64,000 nt of DNA from Microbulbifer sp. YPW16 (GTDB taxonomy: Bacteria; Pseudomonadota; Gammaproteobacteria; Pseudomonadales; Cellvibrionaceae). Below are positions 1 through 10,658 of this stretch, piece by piece. The position numbers and the translations under genes are program-made. The notes under the pieces are model-generated. The model did no database searches, was not told the origin of the DNA, and worked only from the letters and a program-made list of their open reading frames with translations. The stretch is from contig NZ_CP089928.1 in the NCBI RefSeq assembly GCF_021290385.1, positions 248,001-312,000 of the forward strand. Reading direction: 5' to 3'. Position 1 is the first letter of the stretch. Each line of letters begins with the position of its first letter.

Positions 1-77
1 TCGACCGCGGCCTTACCGCAATGAATATTGAAACCCCGGCGCAGCTTTCCGAGGCGGCGCTGGCAACCGCTGAATAA
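1..77 (+). CDS. fabD: Malonyl-CoA:ACP transacylase, C-terminal end (partial)
   Basis: The window opens inside a reading frame that ends with TAA at 75-77. Only about 24 residues are visible, ending LSEAALATAE. The tail resembles the C-terminus of FabD, and it lies 17 bases upstream of fabG, where fabD sits in the usual fabD-fabG-acpP-fabF order. FabD loads malonate from malonyl-CoA onto acyl carrier protein in the cytoplasm. The identification rests mostly on position, because no catalytic motif lies in the visible part. Confidence 0.7.
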   Translation, partial: DRGLTAMNIETPAQLSEAALATAE

Positions 78-94
78 GCGATCCTGGAGCAGTA

Positions 95-850
95 ATGACA
101 ATAACAACGTCCCTTAACGACAGGGTTGCCCTGGTTACCGGCGCGAGCCGCGGCATTGGCGCCGCGATCGCCGATACCCTGGGCAGCCTCGGCGCCACGG
201 TGATCGGCACCGCGACCAGCGAGGCCGGCGCTGAGAAGATCAGTGCCCGCCTGGCGGAAAAAGGCATAAAGGGTGCGGGCAAGGTCCTGGATGTGACCAG
301 TGCCGACAGCCTTGCCAGCCTGCTGGCGGCGATTAAAGAGGAGTTTGGTGCGCCCACCATCCTCGTCAATAATGCAGGTATTACCAAGGACAACCTGCTG
401 ATGCGGATGAAGGATGAAGAGTGGGCGTCGGTCATCGACACCAACCTGAGTGCCGTCTACCGTGTCACCAAGGGGTGCCTGCGGGATATGACCAAGGCCC
501 GCTGGGGACGCATCATCAATATCAGTTCCGTTGTCGGCAGTATGGGCAACGCGGGCCAGAGCAATTACGCCGCCACCAAGGCCGGTGTGGCTGGTTTTGC
601 CCGCTCCCTGGCTGCCGAGGTCGGTTCCCGTGGTATCACCGTCAATACCGTGGCGCCCGGCTTTATCGATACCGACATGACCCGCGTCCTGCCGGAGGAG
701 CAGCGCGAAGTGCTGATGAGCAAGATTCCCCTGGGTCGCCTCGGGCAGCCCGAAGAGATTGCATCGGTTGTCGCATTTTTAGCCAGTGAAGCCGGTGGCT
801 ATGTGACCGGTGAGACCATTCATGTGAATGGCGGCATGTACATGGCTTGA
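95..850 (+). CDS. fabG: 3-oxoacyl-ACP reductase FabG
   Basis: This is the NADPH-dependent reductase of 3-oxoacyl-ACP, the second step of each type II fatty-acid elongation cycle, and acts in the cytoplasm as a tetramer. It is a short-chain dehydrogenase of 251 residues. The nucleotide-binding TGASRGIG motif is near residue 15, NNAG is near residue 92, and the catalytic triad is Ser145, Tyr158 and Lys162 in the family spacing. The ATG at 95 follows a GGAG at 86-89. It is 17 bases downstream of fabD and probably cotranscribed with it. A 7-bp hairpin (851-870) follows the stop but lacks a T run. It is about six residues longer at the N-terminus than E. coli FabG. Confidence 0.97.
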   Translation: MTITTSLNDRVALVTGASRGIGAAIADTLGSLGATVIGTATSEAGAEKISARLAEKGIKGAGKVLDVTSADSLASLLAAIKEEFGAPTILVNNAGITKDNLLMRMKDEEWASVIDTNLSAVYRVTKGCLRDMTKARWGRIINISSVVGSMGNAGQSNYAATKAGVAGFARSLAAEVGSRGITVNTVAPGFIDTDMTRVLPEEQREVLMSKIPLGRLGQPEEIASVVAFLASEAGGYVTGETIHVNGGMYMA

Positions 851-929
851 GTTGGTTCTCAAAAACCAACCCTAACTGATTGATTGATAAAGATTTTATA
901 GAGTAGTTTATGGCTGGGGCCGGCGGTGC

Positions 930-958
930 ATTACATACCGGAGAAATCAGGGTACAAT
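930..958 (+). promoter_or_regulatory. Candidate sigma-70 promoter for acpP
   Basis: ATTACA at 930-935, a 17-bp spacer and TACAAT at 953-958 (4/6 and 5/6 matches) lie in the 223-base gap between fabG and acpP. The predicted transcript would have a leader of roughly 105 bases. The same string GGGTACAATGCCGCC recurs upstream of clpS (around 58396), which supports a real -10 region. Start-site mapping has not been done. Confidence 0.5.
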
Positions 959-1073
959 GCCGCCTCGCATTAACCATAAGCTGTGTGAGCCGGTCGTTAT
1001 AACCGCATCAAACAGCGGCTTAAAAGAATAACGACTAATACAGATTTTCATCCACTAGGAGTTAAATTGAATC

Positions 1074-1310
1074 ATGAGCAGCATTGAAGAGCGCGTCAAA
1101 AAGATTGTTGCTGAACAACTGGGCGTAAAGGAAGAAGACGTAAAGCCTGAAGCCTCTTTTGTTGAAGATCTGGGCGCTGACTCCCTCGACACAGTTGAGC
1201 TGGTAATGGCCCTGGAAGAGGAATTCGAGACCGAGATTCCGGACGAGGAAGCCGAAAAGATCACTACTGTTCAGCTCGCCATCGATTACATCAAGGAAAA
1301 CCTTGGTTAA
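1074..1310 (+). CDS. acpP: Acyl carrier protein
   Basis: A 78-residue acidic acyl carrier protein that carries growing acyl chains on 4'-phosphopantetheine during fatty-acid, lipid A and lipoate synthesis. The prosthetic-group site is Ser37 within GADSLD, and the four-helix fold pattern and length match the family exactly. The start ATG follows an AGGAG-like site at about 1058. It has its own probable promoter upstream and a hairpin terminator downstream, consistent with the high abundance of this protein. The identification is secure. Confidence 0.98.
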   Translation: MSSIEERVKKIVAEQLGVKEEDVKPEASFVEDLGADSLDTVELVMALEEEFETEIPDEEAEKITTVQLAIDYIKENLG

Positions 1311-1371
1311 TCCGAGCTGGATGGAATAAGGCCGGGTCGACACATGATCGTCCCGGTCGCTTGAATATCGC

Positions 1372-1412
1372 GAGAGCCGTTCTATGTCCCATAGTTCGGC
1401 TCTCCTTTTATT
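1372..1412 (+). terminator. Long hairpin terminator/attenuator between acpP and fabF
   Basis: GAGAGCCG (1372-1379) pairs with CGGCTCTC (1397-1404). Inside it CTATG (1382-1386) pairs with CATAG (1390-1394), leaving a TCC loop and a TT/TT internal loop. CTTTTATT follows. It would end most acpP transcripts with some readthrough into fabF, giving more acpP than fabF mRNA. Confidence 0.7.
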
Positions 1413-1506
1413 GCCACTAGGAAAATGTGACTGCCGGATTGATCTTCGTCCGTAGGCCGCACGTAGAAAGTCCGTCAGTGCAGTATTGATTTTCGGGGGA
1501 GCAACA

Positions 1507-2748
1507 GTGTCGCGCAGAAGAGTAGTCGTAACCGGCATGGGCATGGTGAGCCCGCTGGGCAATACCGTAGACGAGACCTGGGCCGGGGTGCTGGCGGGCA
1601 CCAGCGGTGCCGGACCGATCGAGTCTTTTGATGTTTCCGCGTTTTCCACACGTTTCGCGGCGACCGTAAAGAATTTTGACCCGACGCCCTACATGCCCGC
1701 GAAGGAAGCGCGCAAGATGGACGACTTCCTCCAGTACGGCATGGTTGCGGGTATCCAGGCAATCGAGGACAGCGGCCTGGAAGTCACTGAAGAGGATGCG
1801 CCGCGCATGGGAGCCTGCATCGGCTCCGGTATGGGTGGCATTGGCGCGATCGAGGATAATGCTTTCCTGATCGCGGAAAAGGGCCCGCGCCGCGTCTCCC
1901 CGTTCTTCGTGCCGGGAGCCATCATCAATATGGTGTCCGGCAACCTGTCGATCAAGTACGGCCTCAAGGGGCCCAATCTCTCCACCACTACTGCCTGCAC
2001 TACCGGTACCCATGCCATTGGCCTGGGCCTGCGCACGATCCAGTACGGCGACGCTGATGTGATGGTCTGTGGCGGTGCAGAAATGGTAACCACCCCGGTA
2101 GGACTGGGCGGCTTTTGCGCGGCGCGTGCACTTTCCACGCGCAATGACGATCCGAAGTCCGCCAGCCGTCCCTGGGATCGCGATCGCGATGGTTTCGTCC
2201 TGGGGGAGGGCGCCGGTGTCCTGGTGCTTGAGGAGTACGAACGTGCCAAGGCTCGTGGTGCCAGGATTTATGCCGAGCTTACCGGGTTTGGCATGAGTGG
2301 CGATGCCCACCATATGACTTCACCGCCCGAGGACGGCGCCGGTGCCGCGTTGTCGATGCGCAACGCCCTGCATGACGCCGCCCTGACGGCAGGCCAGGTG
2401 CAGTACATCAATGCCCACGGCACCTCCACCCCACTCGGCGACAAGGCGGAAGTGGCGGCGGTGCGCTCGGTATTCGGCGATGTGGCGGAGCAGCTTGCGG
2501 TAAGTTCCACCAAGTCCATGACCGGTCACCTGCTGGGTGCGGCCGGCGCTATCGAGGCTATATTCTCTGTCCTCGCCGTGCGCGACCAGGTGGCGCCGCC
2601 CACCATCAACCTCGACAATGTCGACGAAGCCTGCAGTGGTATCAACCTGGTGCCGTGGGAGGCCCAGAAGATGGACATTGACGCTGTGCTGTCCAACTCT
2701 TTCGGTTTCGGTGGCACCAACGGCTCGCTCGTCTTCAAGCGTGCCTGA
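1507..2748 (+). CDS. fabF: 3-oxoacyl-ACP synthase II FabF
   Basis: The condensing enzyme that elongates acyl-ACP with malonyl-ACP, including the palmitoleate to cis-vaccenate step. The GTG at 1507 is preferred over the in-frame ATG at 1486 because GGGGGAG (1495-1501) sits just before it, and because the resulting protein (413 residues, starting [11 protein letters not shown]) has exactly the E. coli length. The nucleophile is Cys164 in TACTTGTH, followed by the two catalytic histidines in NAHGTSTP and KSMTGHLLG. The gene ends 63 bases before pabC; a GC-rich imperfect hairpin without a T run lies between them. Confidence 0.97.
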   Translation: MSRRRVVVTGMGMVSPLGNTVDETWAGVLAGTSGAGPIESFDVSAFSTRFAATVKNFDPTPYMPAKEARKMDDFLQYGMVAGIQAIEDSGLEVTEEDAPRMGACIGSGMGGIGAIEDNAFLIAEKGPRRVSPFFVPGAIINMVSGNLSIKYGLKGPNLSTTTACTTGTHAIGLGLRTIQYGDADVMVCGGAEMVTTPVGLGGFCAARALSTRNDDPKSASRPWDRDRDGFVLGEGAGVLVLEEYERAKARGARIYAELTGFGMSGDAHHMTSPPEDGAGAALSMRNALHDAALTAGQVQYINAHGTSTPLGDKAEVAAVRSVFGDVAEQLAVSSTKSMTGHLLGAAGAIEAIFSVLAVRDQVAPPTINLDNVDEACSGINLVPWEAQKMDIDAVLSNSFGFGGTNGSLVFKRA

Positions 2749-2811
2749 TCCTGTTGTCCCCGTCGCCGCGAGGCGGCGGGGCGACGCTTTCCCTGGCCCG
2801 GTGCCCTCCCT

Positions 2812-3566
2812 GTGAACCTGCCCCTGTATTTCCGCAATGGAATCCCCGCCAGCGAGCTCCCGCCGGATGCCGGGCTGGGGGATGGCCTGCTGGAAACCAT
2901 GCGGCTCGACCGCGGTTGCGTCCCGCTCTGGTACCTGCACCGGCGGCGGCTGTTGCGCAGTGGCCGGGTTACGGTTGAATCTCTCCGTGAGGTCGAGGCC
3001 CTGTTGCAGGAGCTGGGCGAGGTGCCCGGCGCAGCCAGGTTGCGCCTGCGGCTGGCTGCCGGGGCGGCGCCTTCATACTGGGACCTCGCGGTTCATCCGC
3101 TGGATCCGCGGGAGGGGATGCAGGGAGTACGGCTCTATCTGAGCGAAACACGCCTGGAAGCCACTGAAACTGCCAACCCCGGCTGCAAATTGCTGCAGCG
3201 CGGGCTGTATAATCGTGCCAGCGCCGAGCTGCCCGATTCCGGGATTACGGTTGATGCCCTGTTGCGAGACCGCGCCGGAAGGCTAATTGAGACTACCCGC
3301 TGCAACCTGCTGGTGCATTTGGCTGGCGACTGGCTGACGCCCGACCTGGGCCGTTGCGGTGTGCGGGGGGTGATGCGAGACTGGCTCGCGGAGAGGATAG
3401 CGCTGCACGAGGTCGATATTGATAGGGCCGCGCTCGAGCAGGCCGATGAACTGGCGCTCTGCAACGGTGTGCGCGGTGTGCTGCCGGTAGTAGAGCTGGA
3501 TGGGCAGGTACTGGGGCCGGCCGGGCCGGAGACCCGCAGGTTACAGCAGTTAGTGACGGAAGAATT

Positions 3567-3573
<7 letters not shown>
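2812..3573 (+). CDS. pabC: Aminodeoxychorismate lyase PabC
   Basis: A class IV PLP-dependent enzyme that releases pyruvate from 4-amino-4-deoxychorismate to give p-aminobenzoate for folate. It has 253 residues and begins with the family pattern FRNGIPAS...GDGLLETM. The likely PLP-binding lysine is Lys126 in NPGCKLLQR, and the C-terminal NGVRGVLPV motif is present. The GTG start at 2812 has no clear ribosome site and is chosen by alignment to the family N-terminus. The stop overlaps the start of mltG by 7 bases, so the two are translationally coupled. Its partner pabB lies far away at 30426-31763. Confidence 0.9.
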
Positions 3574-5287
<1,714 letters not shown>

Positions 5288-5324
5288 GGGCGGGCAGAGG
5301 ATTATTCGCGGGAGCAGCACACGC

Positions 5325-6350
5325 GTGTCAGACACCACATCAGCGAGCACCAGTATTCCATCTCCCCTGCCGTGGCAGGGGGAGCAATGGCAGCGGCTGG
5401 GCGCCCAGTGGCGCGCCGGGCGATGCCCCCATGCGCTGCTGCTGAGCGGCGCGGGTGGCCTTGGCAAGCGGCGCTTTGCCGAAGCCTTTGCAGCACTGGT
5501 GCTGTGCGAACAGCCCCGCGACGGGCTTGCCTGCGGGGATTGCCGTGGTTGTCGCCTGTGGCAGGCCGGCTCGCATCCTGATTTCCTGAGGGTGGAACCG
5601 GAAAAACCCGGCGGTCCGCTGAAAGTCGAGCAGGTGCGCCAGCTGGGCAGTTTTGTCAGCCGCACCAGCGGCCGGGAAGGCGCGCGCGTCGTCTGGCTGG
5701 CACCAGCCGAGGCAATGAACGTCAACGCTGCCAATGCGCTCCTGAAAAACCTCGAGGAACCGGCACCCGCTGTGCTGTTCCTGCTGATCTCGGACGCTCC
5801 CTCGGGCCTTTTGCCCACTATCCGCAGCCGCTGCCAGACCGTGCCGTTCCCGGCACCATCCCCGGACGTAGCGTTGCGCTGGCTGGGAGAGGGCGGCCTG
5901 GACGGGCAGGGTGCCCAGCGCGCCCTAGATCTTGCTGGTGGTGCTCCGCTGCTGGCCCTGCAACTGGCGGATCCCGAAGCACGGGAGGCGCGCGAGCAAT
6001 TTCTCACCGACCTGACTGAGCTCACCCGCGCTAGCGCGAGTGCGGTATCCCTTGCCGGGCGCTGGGAGAATCCCCCGGAGGGCGTGGCGCTGACGCAGTT
6101 ACTGCAATTCTGGCAACACTGGGTGGCGCTGATGATGCGCGCTCGCAGCTGTGACCTCACCGCCGATGAACAGGTCGTTGCCCTGTTGCAGCGGCTGCCC
6201 GGTACAGGGACCGAAAGCCTGCGATCCCTGTTTGCCTTCAGCGACCAGTTGCAGCAGGCCCGGCAGGGACTGGTGGGCGGCAGTAACCCGAACAAGCGCC
6301 TGTTGCTTGAAGAACTGATGATCCGCTGGTCCAGGCTCTTTTCCGCCTGA
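5325..6350 (+). CDS. holB: DNA polymerase III delta' subunit HolB
   Basis: A clamp-loader subunit that helps open the beta sliding clamp and load it on primed DNA. The frame is open from 5220, but the GTG at 5325 is preferred: GGGAGC at 5310-5315 precedes it and the product (341 residues) matches the family length. The zinc module Cys61, Cys70, Cys73, Cys76 has the same spacing as E. coli HolB. The P-loop region reads GAGGLGKR, lacking the usual GKS/T, as expected for the non-hydrolysing delta' subunit. The SRC motif is present in SRCQT. Confidence 0.93.
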   Translation: MSDTTSASTSIPSPLPWQGEQWQRLGAQWRAGRCPHALLLSGAGGLGKRRFAEAFAALVLCEQPRDGLACGDCRGCRLWQAGSHPDFLRVEPEKPGGPLKVEQVRQLGSFVSRTSGREGARVVWLAPAEAMNVNAANALLKNLEEPAPAVLFLLISDAPSGLLPTIRSRCQTVPFPAPSPDVALRWLGEGGLDGQGAQRALDLAGGAPLLALQLADPEAREAREQFLTDLTELTRASASAVSLAGRWENPPEGVALTQLLQFWQHWVALMMRARSCDLTADEQVVALLQRLPGTGTESLRSLFAFSDQLQQARQGLVGGSNPNKRLLLEELMIRWSRLFSA

Positions 6351-6430
6351 CCGGGCGGCCGCTTCTGGACAGCTTTGGCGTGCTCGGCTAACGTAGCGGC
6401 AAATACAACGACAACAATCGAGGATGGACT

Positions 6431-6781
6431 ATGACCGCCATGGGAGGGGGAGCCCGGGGTATCCTGACGCTCAAGATCCAGGACAAGTCGGTGCTCTATG
6501 CTGCCTATATGCCGTTCGTGAAAAACGGTGGCTTATTCCTGAAAACGGACAAGCCCTACAACCTGGGCGATGAAGTCTTCCTGCTGTTGAACCTGATGGA
6601 CGAGCCAGATAAGGTCCCGGTGGCCTGCAAGGTGGTCTGGATCACACCGGCCGGTGCCCAGGGCAACCGGTCCCCGGGTGTGGGGCTGCAGTTCACAGAC
6701 AAGGACAACCAGGCGCAGAGCAAGATCGAAACTTACCTGGCCGGCTCACTGGAATCCAGCCGGCCAACCCACACGTTGTAA
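6431..6781 (+). CDS. pilZ: PilZ-domain type IV pilus protein PilZ
   Basis: A 116-residue single PilZ domain with the ortholog-specific segment LYAAYMPFVKNGGLFLKT, as in Pseudomonas PilZ, which is needed for type IV pilus assembly. PilZ proper lacks the RxxxR and (D/N)xSxxG residues that bind cyclic di-GMP, and I see neither here, so direct nucleotide binding is unlikely. GAGGATGGACT precedes the ATG. It sits between holB and tatD exactly as in Pseudomonas. No other pilus gene is in the window. Confidence 0.9.
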   Translation: MTAMGGGARGILTLKIQDKSVLYAAYMPFVKNGGLFLKTDKPYNLGDEVFLLLNLMDEPDKVPVACKVVWITPAGAQGNRSPGVGLQFTDKDNQAQSKIETYLAGSLESSRPTHTL

Positions 6782-6788
6782 CTGATAC

Positions 6789-7565
6789 ATGATTGTTGAC
6801 TCCCATTGCCATCTCGATCGGCTGAAACTCGACAAGTTCGACGGTGACCTGAGTGCCGTACTGGACCTGGCCCGCGAGCGCGGCGTGCACAAGTTCCTGT
6901 GCGTGGGGATCAGCCTGGACAATGTCGACCGGGTGGTGGAGATTGCCGGCCAGTATCCCGATGTGGTCTGCTCGGTGGGCATCCACCCGCTGGATGTGGA
7001 CTCGGGACTGGCCACCGAAGAGCGGCTGATCGAGCTTTCAAAGAAGCCCAATGTGGTGGCGCTGGGTGAGACCGGCCTCGACTATTACTACAGCACCGAT
7101 ACCCGGGAGACACAGCGCGAGAGCTTTGCTGCCCACCTGCGGGCTGCCGGTCGCGCCGGCCTGCCTGTGATTGTGCACACCCGCGATGCGCGCGAGGATA
7201 CCCTGGAGCTGATTCGCGAACATGGTGACCCGGACCATGCCGGTGTCCTGCACTGTTTCACCGAAAGCTGGGAAATGGCGCGGGCGGCGCTCGACCTGAA
7301 TTACTACATTTCGCTTTCCGGTATCGTGACATTCAAGAATGCCGAAGAGCTGCGTGATGTGGCCCGCAAGCTGCCGCTGGAACGACTGCTGGTGGAGACC
7401 GATTCTCCCTACCTGGCGCCGGTTCCCTATCGCGGCAAGCCGAATATCCCGGCCTATGTGCGCGAGGTAGCGGAATTTATTGCCGACCTGCGCGGCCTGG
7501 CGCTGGAAGAACTGGCCGAAATCACCACGGACAACTTTAACCGACTTTTCCCCCGGGCTGCCTGA
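6789..7565 (+). CDS. ycfH: TatD-family metal-dependent deoxyribonuclease (YcfH-like)
   Basis: A TIM-barrel metallohydrolase of 258 residues. Metal ligands are visible in order: DSHCHLD at the N-terminus, GETGLDYYY near residue 95, VHTRDA near 129, HCFTES near 156, and ETDSPYLAP near 204. TatD proteins act as DNases or dNMP-handling hydrolases; the exact substrate of this paralog is not established. It starts 7 bases after pilZ and ends the pabC-to-tatD operon. Among TatD paralogs the position next to holB/pilZ favours the YcfH type. Confidence 0.88.
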   Translation: MIVDSHCHLDRLKLDKFDGDLSAVLDLARERGVHKFLCVGISLDNVDRVVEIAGQYPDVVCSVGIHPLDVDSGLATEERLIELSKKPNVVALGETGLDYYYSTDTRETQRESFAAHLRAAGRAGLPVIVHTRDAREDTLELIREHGDPDHAGVLHCFTESWEMARAALDLNYYISLSGIVTFKNAEELRDVARKLPLERLLVETDSPYLAPVPYRGKPNIPAYVREVAEFIADLRGLALEELAEITTDNFNRLFPRAA

Positions 7566-7589
7566 GCCCGCACGCAGGAAATATCCCCG

Positions 7590-8222
7590 ATGATGCAACA
7601 ACAGCTGCAGGCCATGCTGGCCCTGCAAGACGAGATCAATACGCTGGTTAACAATAACTGGCGTGAGCAGAACTTTGCCTGGTACCGCGCTATCTGGATA
7701 GAGAGCGCCGAACTGCTGGATCACTATGGCTGGAAGTGGTGGAAAAAGCAGCAGCCGGATATGGACCAGGTAAAGCTCGAATTGGTGGATATCTGGCATT
7801 TCGGCCTAAGCCTGGAGCTCCAGCAGGGGGCGCCGGAGAAAGTTGCCACCGATATGGCAGCCGAGCTGGCCGCAACGCGTCCCGGGCAGGGTGACTTTCG
7901 TGAGCATCTGGAGGCTTTCACGCTGAACACCCTGGCCAGCAGGCAATTTGACCTGGTTGGCTTTGCCCAGCTACTGGCGGACACCGGTATGACCTTCGAC
8001 GAGCTCTACCGCCGCTATGTCGGCAAGAACGTCCTCAACCGTTTCCGGCAGGACAACGGCTACCAGGATGGCAGCTACGTGAAGAACTGGGATGGGCGTG
8101 AAGACAACGAGCACCTGGCAGAACTCAGCACGGCCCTGGACGCTGCCAGCAGTGATTACAGTGACCAGCTTTACCGGGCCCTGGCCAGCCGCTACGCGGA
8201 ATCCACTGCTGCTTTGGTATGA
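7590..8222 (+). CDS. dUTP diphosphatase, dimeric all-alpha type (dUTPase_2 family)
   Basis: A 210-residue all-helical protein of the MazG/dUTPase_2 superfamily, which hydrolyses dUTP (often also dUDP) to dUMP. The metal-binding pattern is visible as ESAE near residue 37 and ELVD near residue 58, together with the family stretch ESAELLDHYGWKWWKK. This is unrelated to the trimeric beta-type Dut enzyme. It starts 24 bases after tatD and may be read through from it. The product would limit uracil incorporation into DNA and supply dUMP toward thymidylate, the product used by tmk upstream. Activity is inferred from family motifs. Confidence 0.8.
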   Translation: MMQQQLQAMLALQDEINTLVNNNWREQNFAWYRAIWIESAELLDHYGWKWWKKQQPDMDQVKLELVDIWHFGLSLELQQGAPEKVATDMAAELAATRPGQGDFREHLEAFTLNTLASRQFDLVGFAQLLADTGMTFDELYRRYVGKNVLNRFRQDNGYQDGSYVKNWDGREDNEHLAELSTALDAASSDYSDQLYRALASRYAESTAALV

Positions 8223-8250
8223 ACCCGGGAACATTCCCGGCGGGCCGCAG

Positions 8251-8278
8251 GTGAAATTTATCCGTAAGTCTCTATAAT
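8251..8278 (+). promoter_or_regulatory. Candidate promoter for mdh
   Basis: GTGAAA (8251-8256), a 16-bp spacer and a perfect TATAAT (8273-8278) lie just before mdh. A hairpin CCGGGAA-CA-TTCCCGG (8225-8240) lies immediately upstream, without a T run. The predicted leader is about 25 bases. Confidence 0.55.
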
Positions 8279-8309
8279 GCGGGCCGCTTACAGACGAGGG
8301 AGAACTATC

Positions 8310-9290
8310 GTGAAAGCACCTGTACGTGTTGCTGTGACCGGCGCCGCCGGCCAGATCAGCTATTCGCTGCTGTTCCGCATCGCCTCTGGCGAAATGCTGG
8401 GCAAAGACCAACCGGTTATCCTGCAACTGCTGGAAATCACCCCGGCCCTGGAAGCGCTCAAGGGCGTGGCCATGGAGCTGGAAGACTGCGCCTTCCCGCT
8501 GCTGGCGGGCATTGTCCAGTCTGATGACGCCAACGTCGCCTTCAAGGACGCACAGTACGCCCTGCTGGTCGGTGCCCGTCCCCGTGGCCCGGGCATGGAG
8601 CGCAAGGACCTGCTGGAAGCCAATGCGGCGATTTTCTCCGCACAGGGCAAGGCGCTGAACGACGTGGCTGCCCGCGACGTGAAAGTGCTGGTGGTGGGCA
8701 ATCCCGCCAACACCAATGCGCTGATCGCCCAGCGCAACGCGCCGGACCTGGATCCCCGCAACTTCACCGCCATGACCCGCCTGGACCACAACCGGGCCCT
8801 GTCGCAGCTGGCTAACAAGACTGATTCCAGCGTCAACGACATTACCCACATGACTATCTGGGGCAACCACTCCTCCACCCAGTACCCGGACCTGCACCAG
8901 GTCAAGGTCGGTGGGGCCAGCGCCATGGATAAAGTGGAACAGGACTGGTACGAGAACGACTTTATCCCCACCGTGCAGCAGCGCGGCGCGGCGATCATCA
9001 AGGCTCGCGGTGCTTCTTCCGCGGCGTCCGCTGCCAATGCGGCGATTGACCATATGCGCGACTGGGCGCTGGGCACCGCCGAGGGTGACTGGACCAGCAT
9101 GGGTGTCTTCAGTGACGGTTCTTACGGCATCCAGGAAGGCCTGATCTACTCCTTCCCGTGCACCTGCAAGAACGGTGACTGGGAAATTGTCCAGGGCGTC
9201 GACATCAATGATTTCTCTCGCGAGAAGATGTCTGCCACCGAGCAGGAACTGGCGGAAGAGCGCGACGCTGTAGCGCACCTGCTGCCGTAA
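8310..9290 (+). CDS. mdh: Malate dehydrogenase
   Basis: Oxidises malate to oxaloacetate with NAD+ in the TCA cycle. The GTG at 8310 is preferred over an upstream in-frame ATG at 8277 because that ATG overlaps the -10 element, while GAGGGAG (8296-8302) fits the GTG. The 326-residue product has the length and sequence style of the Neisseria/Burkholderia-type enzyme, rather than the 312-residue E. coli type. Visible motifs are GAAGQISY (NAD binding), RPRGPGMER (mobile loop arginines), TRLDHNRA and the catalytic histidine in WGNHSST. A terminator follows. Confidence 0.96.
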   Translation: MKAPVRVAVTGAAGQISYSLLFRIASGEMLGKDQPVILQLLEITPALEALKGVAMELEDCAFPLLAGIVQSDDANVAFKDAQYALLVGARPRGPGMERKDLLEANAAIFSAQGKALNDVAARDVKVLVVGNPANTNALIAQRNAPDLDPRNFTAMTRLDHNRALSQLANKTDSSVNDITHMTIWGNHSSTQYPDLHQVKVGGASAMDKVEQDWYENDFIPTVQQRGAAIIKARGASSAASAANAAIDHMRDWALGTAEGDWTSMGVFSDGSYGIQEGLIYSFPCTCKNGDWEIVQGVDINDFSREKMSATEQELAEERDAVAHLLP

Positions 9291-9350
9291 CCTGTCCAAC
9301 GCCACCGGCCGCCATCAGCATGGCACCGGCCCGGTATCGGACAGAGAAGA

Positions 9351-9375
9351 GCCCGCACCTGTTGCGGGCTTTTTT
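9351..9375 (+). terminator. Rho-independent terminator after mdh
   Basis: GCCCGCA (9351-9357), loop CCTGT, TGCGGGC (9363-9369), then six T. Confidence 0.9.
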
Positions 9376-9477
9376 ATGCCTGCCCGGCAGGGATGCAGAC
9401 CCGCCACCGGCGGCATTTTTGGCTCCCGGTTCGTCCTGACTACACTTGGGGATAAGTAGTATCAGGAACCCAGAACC

Positions 9478-9996
9478 ATGGTTACTGAAGTCGGTCGCGT
9501 CTCCCGTGCCAATGCCTGCATCCTGCTGCAGCCCAACCAGTCACTCTCAAGCTCCGGAAACCTGTGGGTATTTATCTCCCTGCTGGCCGTATCCTTTGGG
9601 ATCAGTGCCGCCTTTGCACTGGCCGGCGCATGGATGATATTGCCATTCGCGGGCCTGGAAATGCTGTTGCTGGGCATTGTGCTGTTTTATGTCTACGCCG
9701 AGGGCTCGCGTCGCGAGGTGATCCGCATTAACGGGGAGCGGGTGGTGCTGGATTGCTCCAGGGGGCACCGGGAGCAGTCTGTCTATCACCGGGAGTTTGA
9801 GCGGGACAGCCTGGTAGTCCTGGTGCGCATCGACAGTGATACGGAACCGGCATCAATCAGTTTCAGTGGTCCGGAAGGGTGCCTTGAGATAGGTGACTTC
9901 CTGACAGATGCCGAGCGCGCCGCCCTGGTGGAAAAGCTCAGCCAGTGTGGGATTTTTGCCCGGCGGGAGCGGGGATACAGCCTGCTGGAGCTGTGA
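9478..9996 (+). CDS. DUF2244-family membrane protein
   Basis: A 172-residue protein with two adjacent membrane segments (about residues 27-47 and 52-72) followed by a soluble beta-rich domain of about 100 residues. This layout and the VIRINGERV...FERDSLVV style fit the DUF2244 family. In many proteobacteria DUF2244 genes lie near cytochrome c oxidase genes, but none is present here, so it stands alone between mdh and bcp. The function is unknown. The ATG at 9478 starts after a weak ribosome site. Confidence 0.65.
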   Translation: MVTEVGRVSRANACILLQPNQSLSSSGNLWVFISLLAVSFGISAAFALAGAWMILPFAGLEMLLLGIVLFYVYAEGSRREVIRINGERVVLDCSRGHREQSVYHREFERDSLVVLVRIDSDTEPASISFSGPEGCLEIGDFLTDAERAALVEKLSQCGIFARRERGYSLLEL

Positions 9997-10112
9997 CGCC
10001 ACCGCTGTATCCCCCCTGGGCGTTCAATCCAAAAATACATGTGTCGGGTGGATAAGGGCTGCCGGGCAGGGGCCTGGCGGGGTTTCACATGGCGGGTGAA
10101 AACGAATTCCGT

Positions 10113-10139
10113 GAGCCGCTTGCGCGGCTCCGTTATAAT
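10113..10139 (+). promoter_or_regulatory. Perfect inverted repeat plus -10 element before bcp
   Basis: GAGCCGC-TTGC-GCGGCTC (10113-10130) is followed by a perfect TATAAT (10134-10139). The repeat covers the position where the -35 element would be; no good -35 is seen. It may be an activator or repressor site, or simply a hairpin. Confidence 0.45.
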
Positions 10140-10181
10140 CCCGGTGCGCTAAAACAAACATGTTTAATTCAGGGGGTATCT

Positions 10182-10658
10182 GTGGCATTTCCCAAAATCG
10201 GCAATCTGGCACCGGCGTTTACGCTGAAAAATCAGGACGGCGAAAAGGTTTCACTGAAGGACTTTCGCGATAAAAAAAATGTGGTCCTCTATTTCTATCC
10301 CAAAGCCCTGACACCCGGCTGCACTACCCAGGCCTGCGGAATCCGTGACAGTGCGGAAGAGTTTGCCAGCCGTGACACGGTGGTGCTGGGACTCAGCCCG
10401 GACCCCGAGGCCAAGCTGCAGAAGTTCATCGAGAAACATGAGCTCAATTTCGACCTGCTGGCCGATGAGGACCACAAGATAGCCGATAAGTATGGCTGCT
10501 GGGGCCTGAAGAAATTTATGGGCCGGGAGTACATGGGGTTGCTGCGTACCACCTTTATCATCGACAAGAGTGGCCGGCTCCGCCATATCATCGATAAGGT
10601 CAAGACCAAGACCCACCATGAAGACGTGCTGGGCTGGATTGACGAAAACCTGGCCTGA
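10182..10658 (+). CDS. bcp: Thiol peroxidase Bcp (peroxiredoxin Q)
   Basis: A thioredoxin-dependent peroxiredoxin that reduces hydrogen peroxide and organic peroxides. The GTG at 10182 follows AGGGGG (10171-10176) and gives 158 residues, against 156 in E. coli; an upstream in-frame ATG at 10089 would precede the TATAAT and is rejected. The peroxidatic Cys47 in TPGCTTQAC and the resolving Cys52 are both present, marking the atypical 2-Cys type. It appears monocistronic. Confidence 0.93.
   Translation: MAFPKIGNLAPAFTLKNQDGEKVSLKDFRDKKNVVLYFYPKALTPGCTTQACGIRDSAEEFASRDTVVLGLSPDPEAKLQKFIEKHELNFDLLADEDHKIADKYGCWGLKKFMGREYMGLLRTTFIIDKSGRLRHIIDKVKTKTHHEDVLGWIDENLA

Noticed and set aside
851..870. 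Hairpin GTTGGTT-CTCAAA-AACCAAC after fabG as terminator
   Set aside because: Weak AT-rich stem and no T run; transcription probably continues or ends elsewhere.
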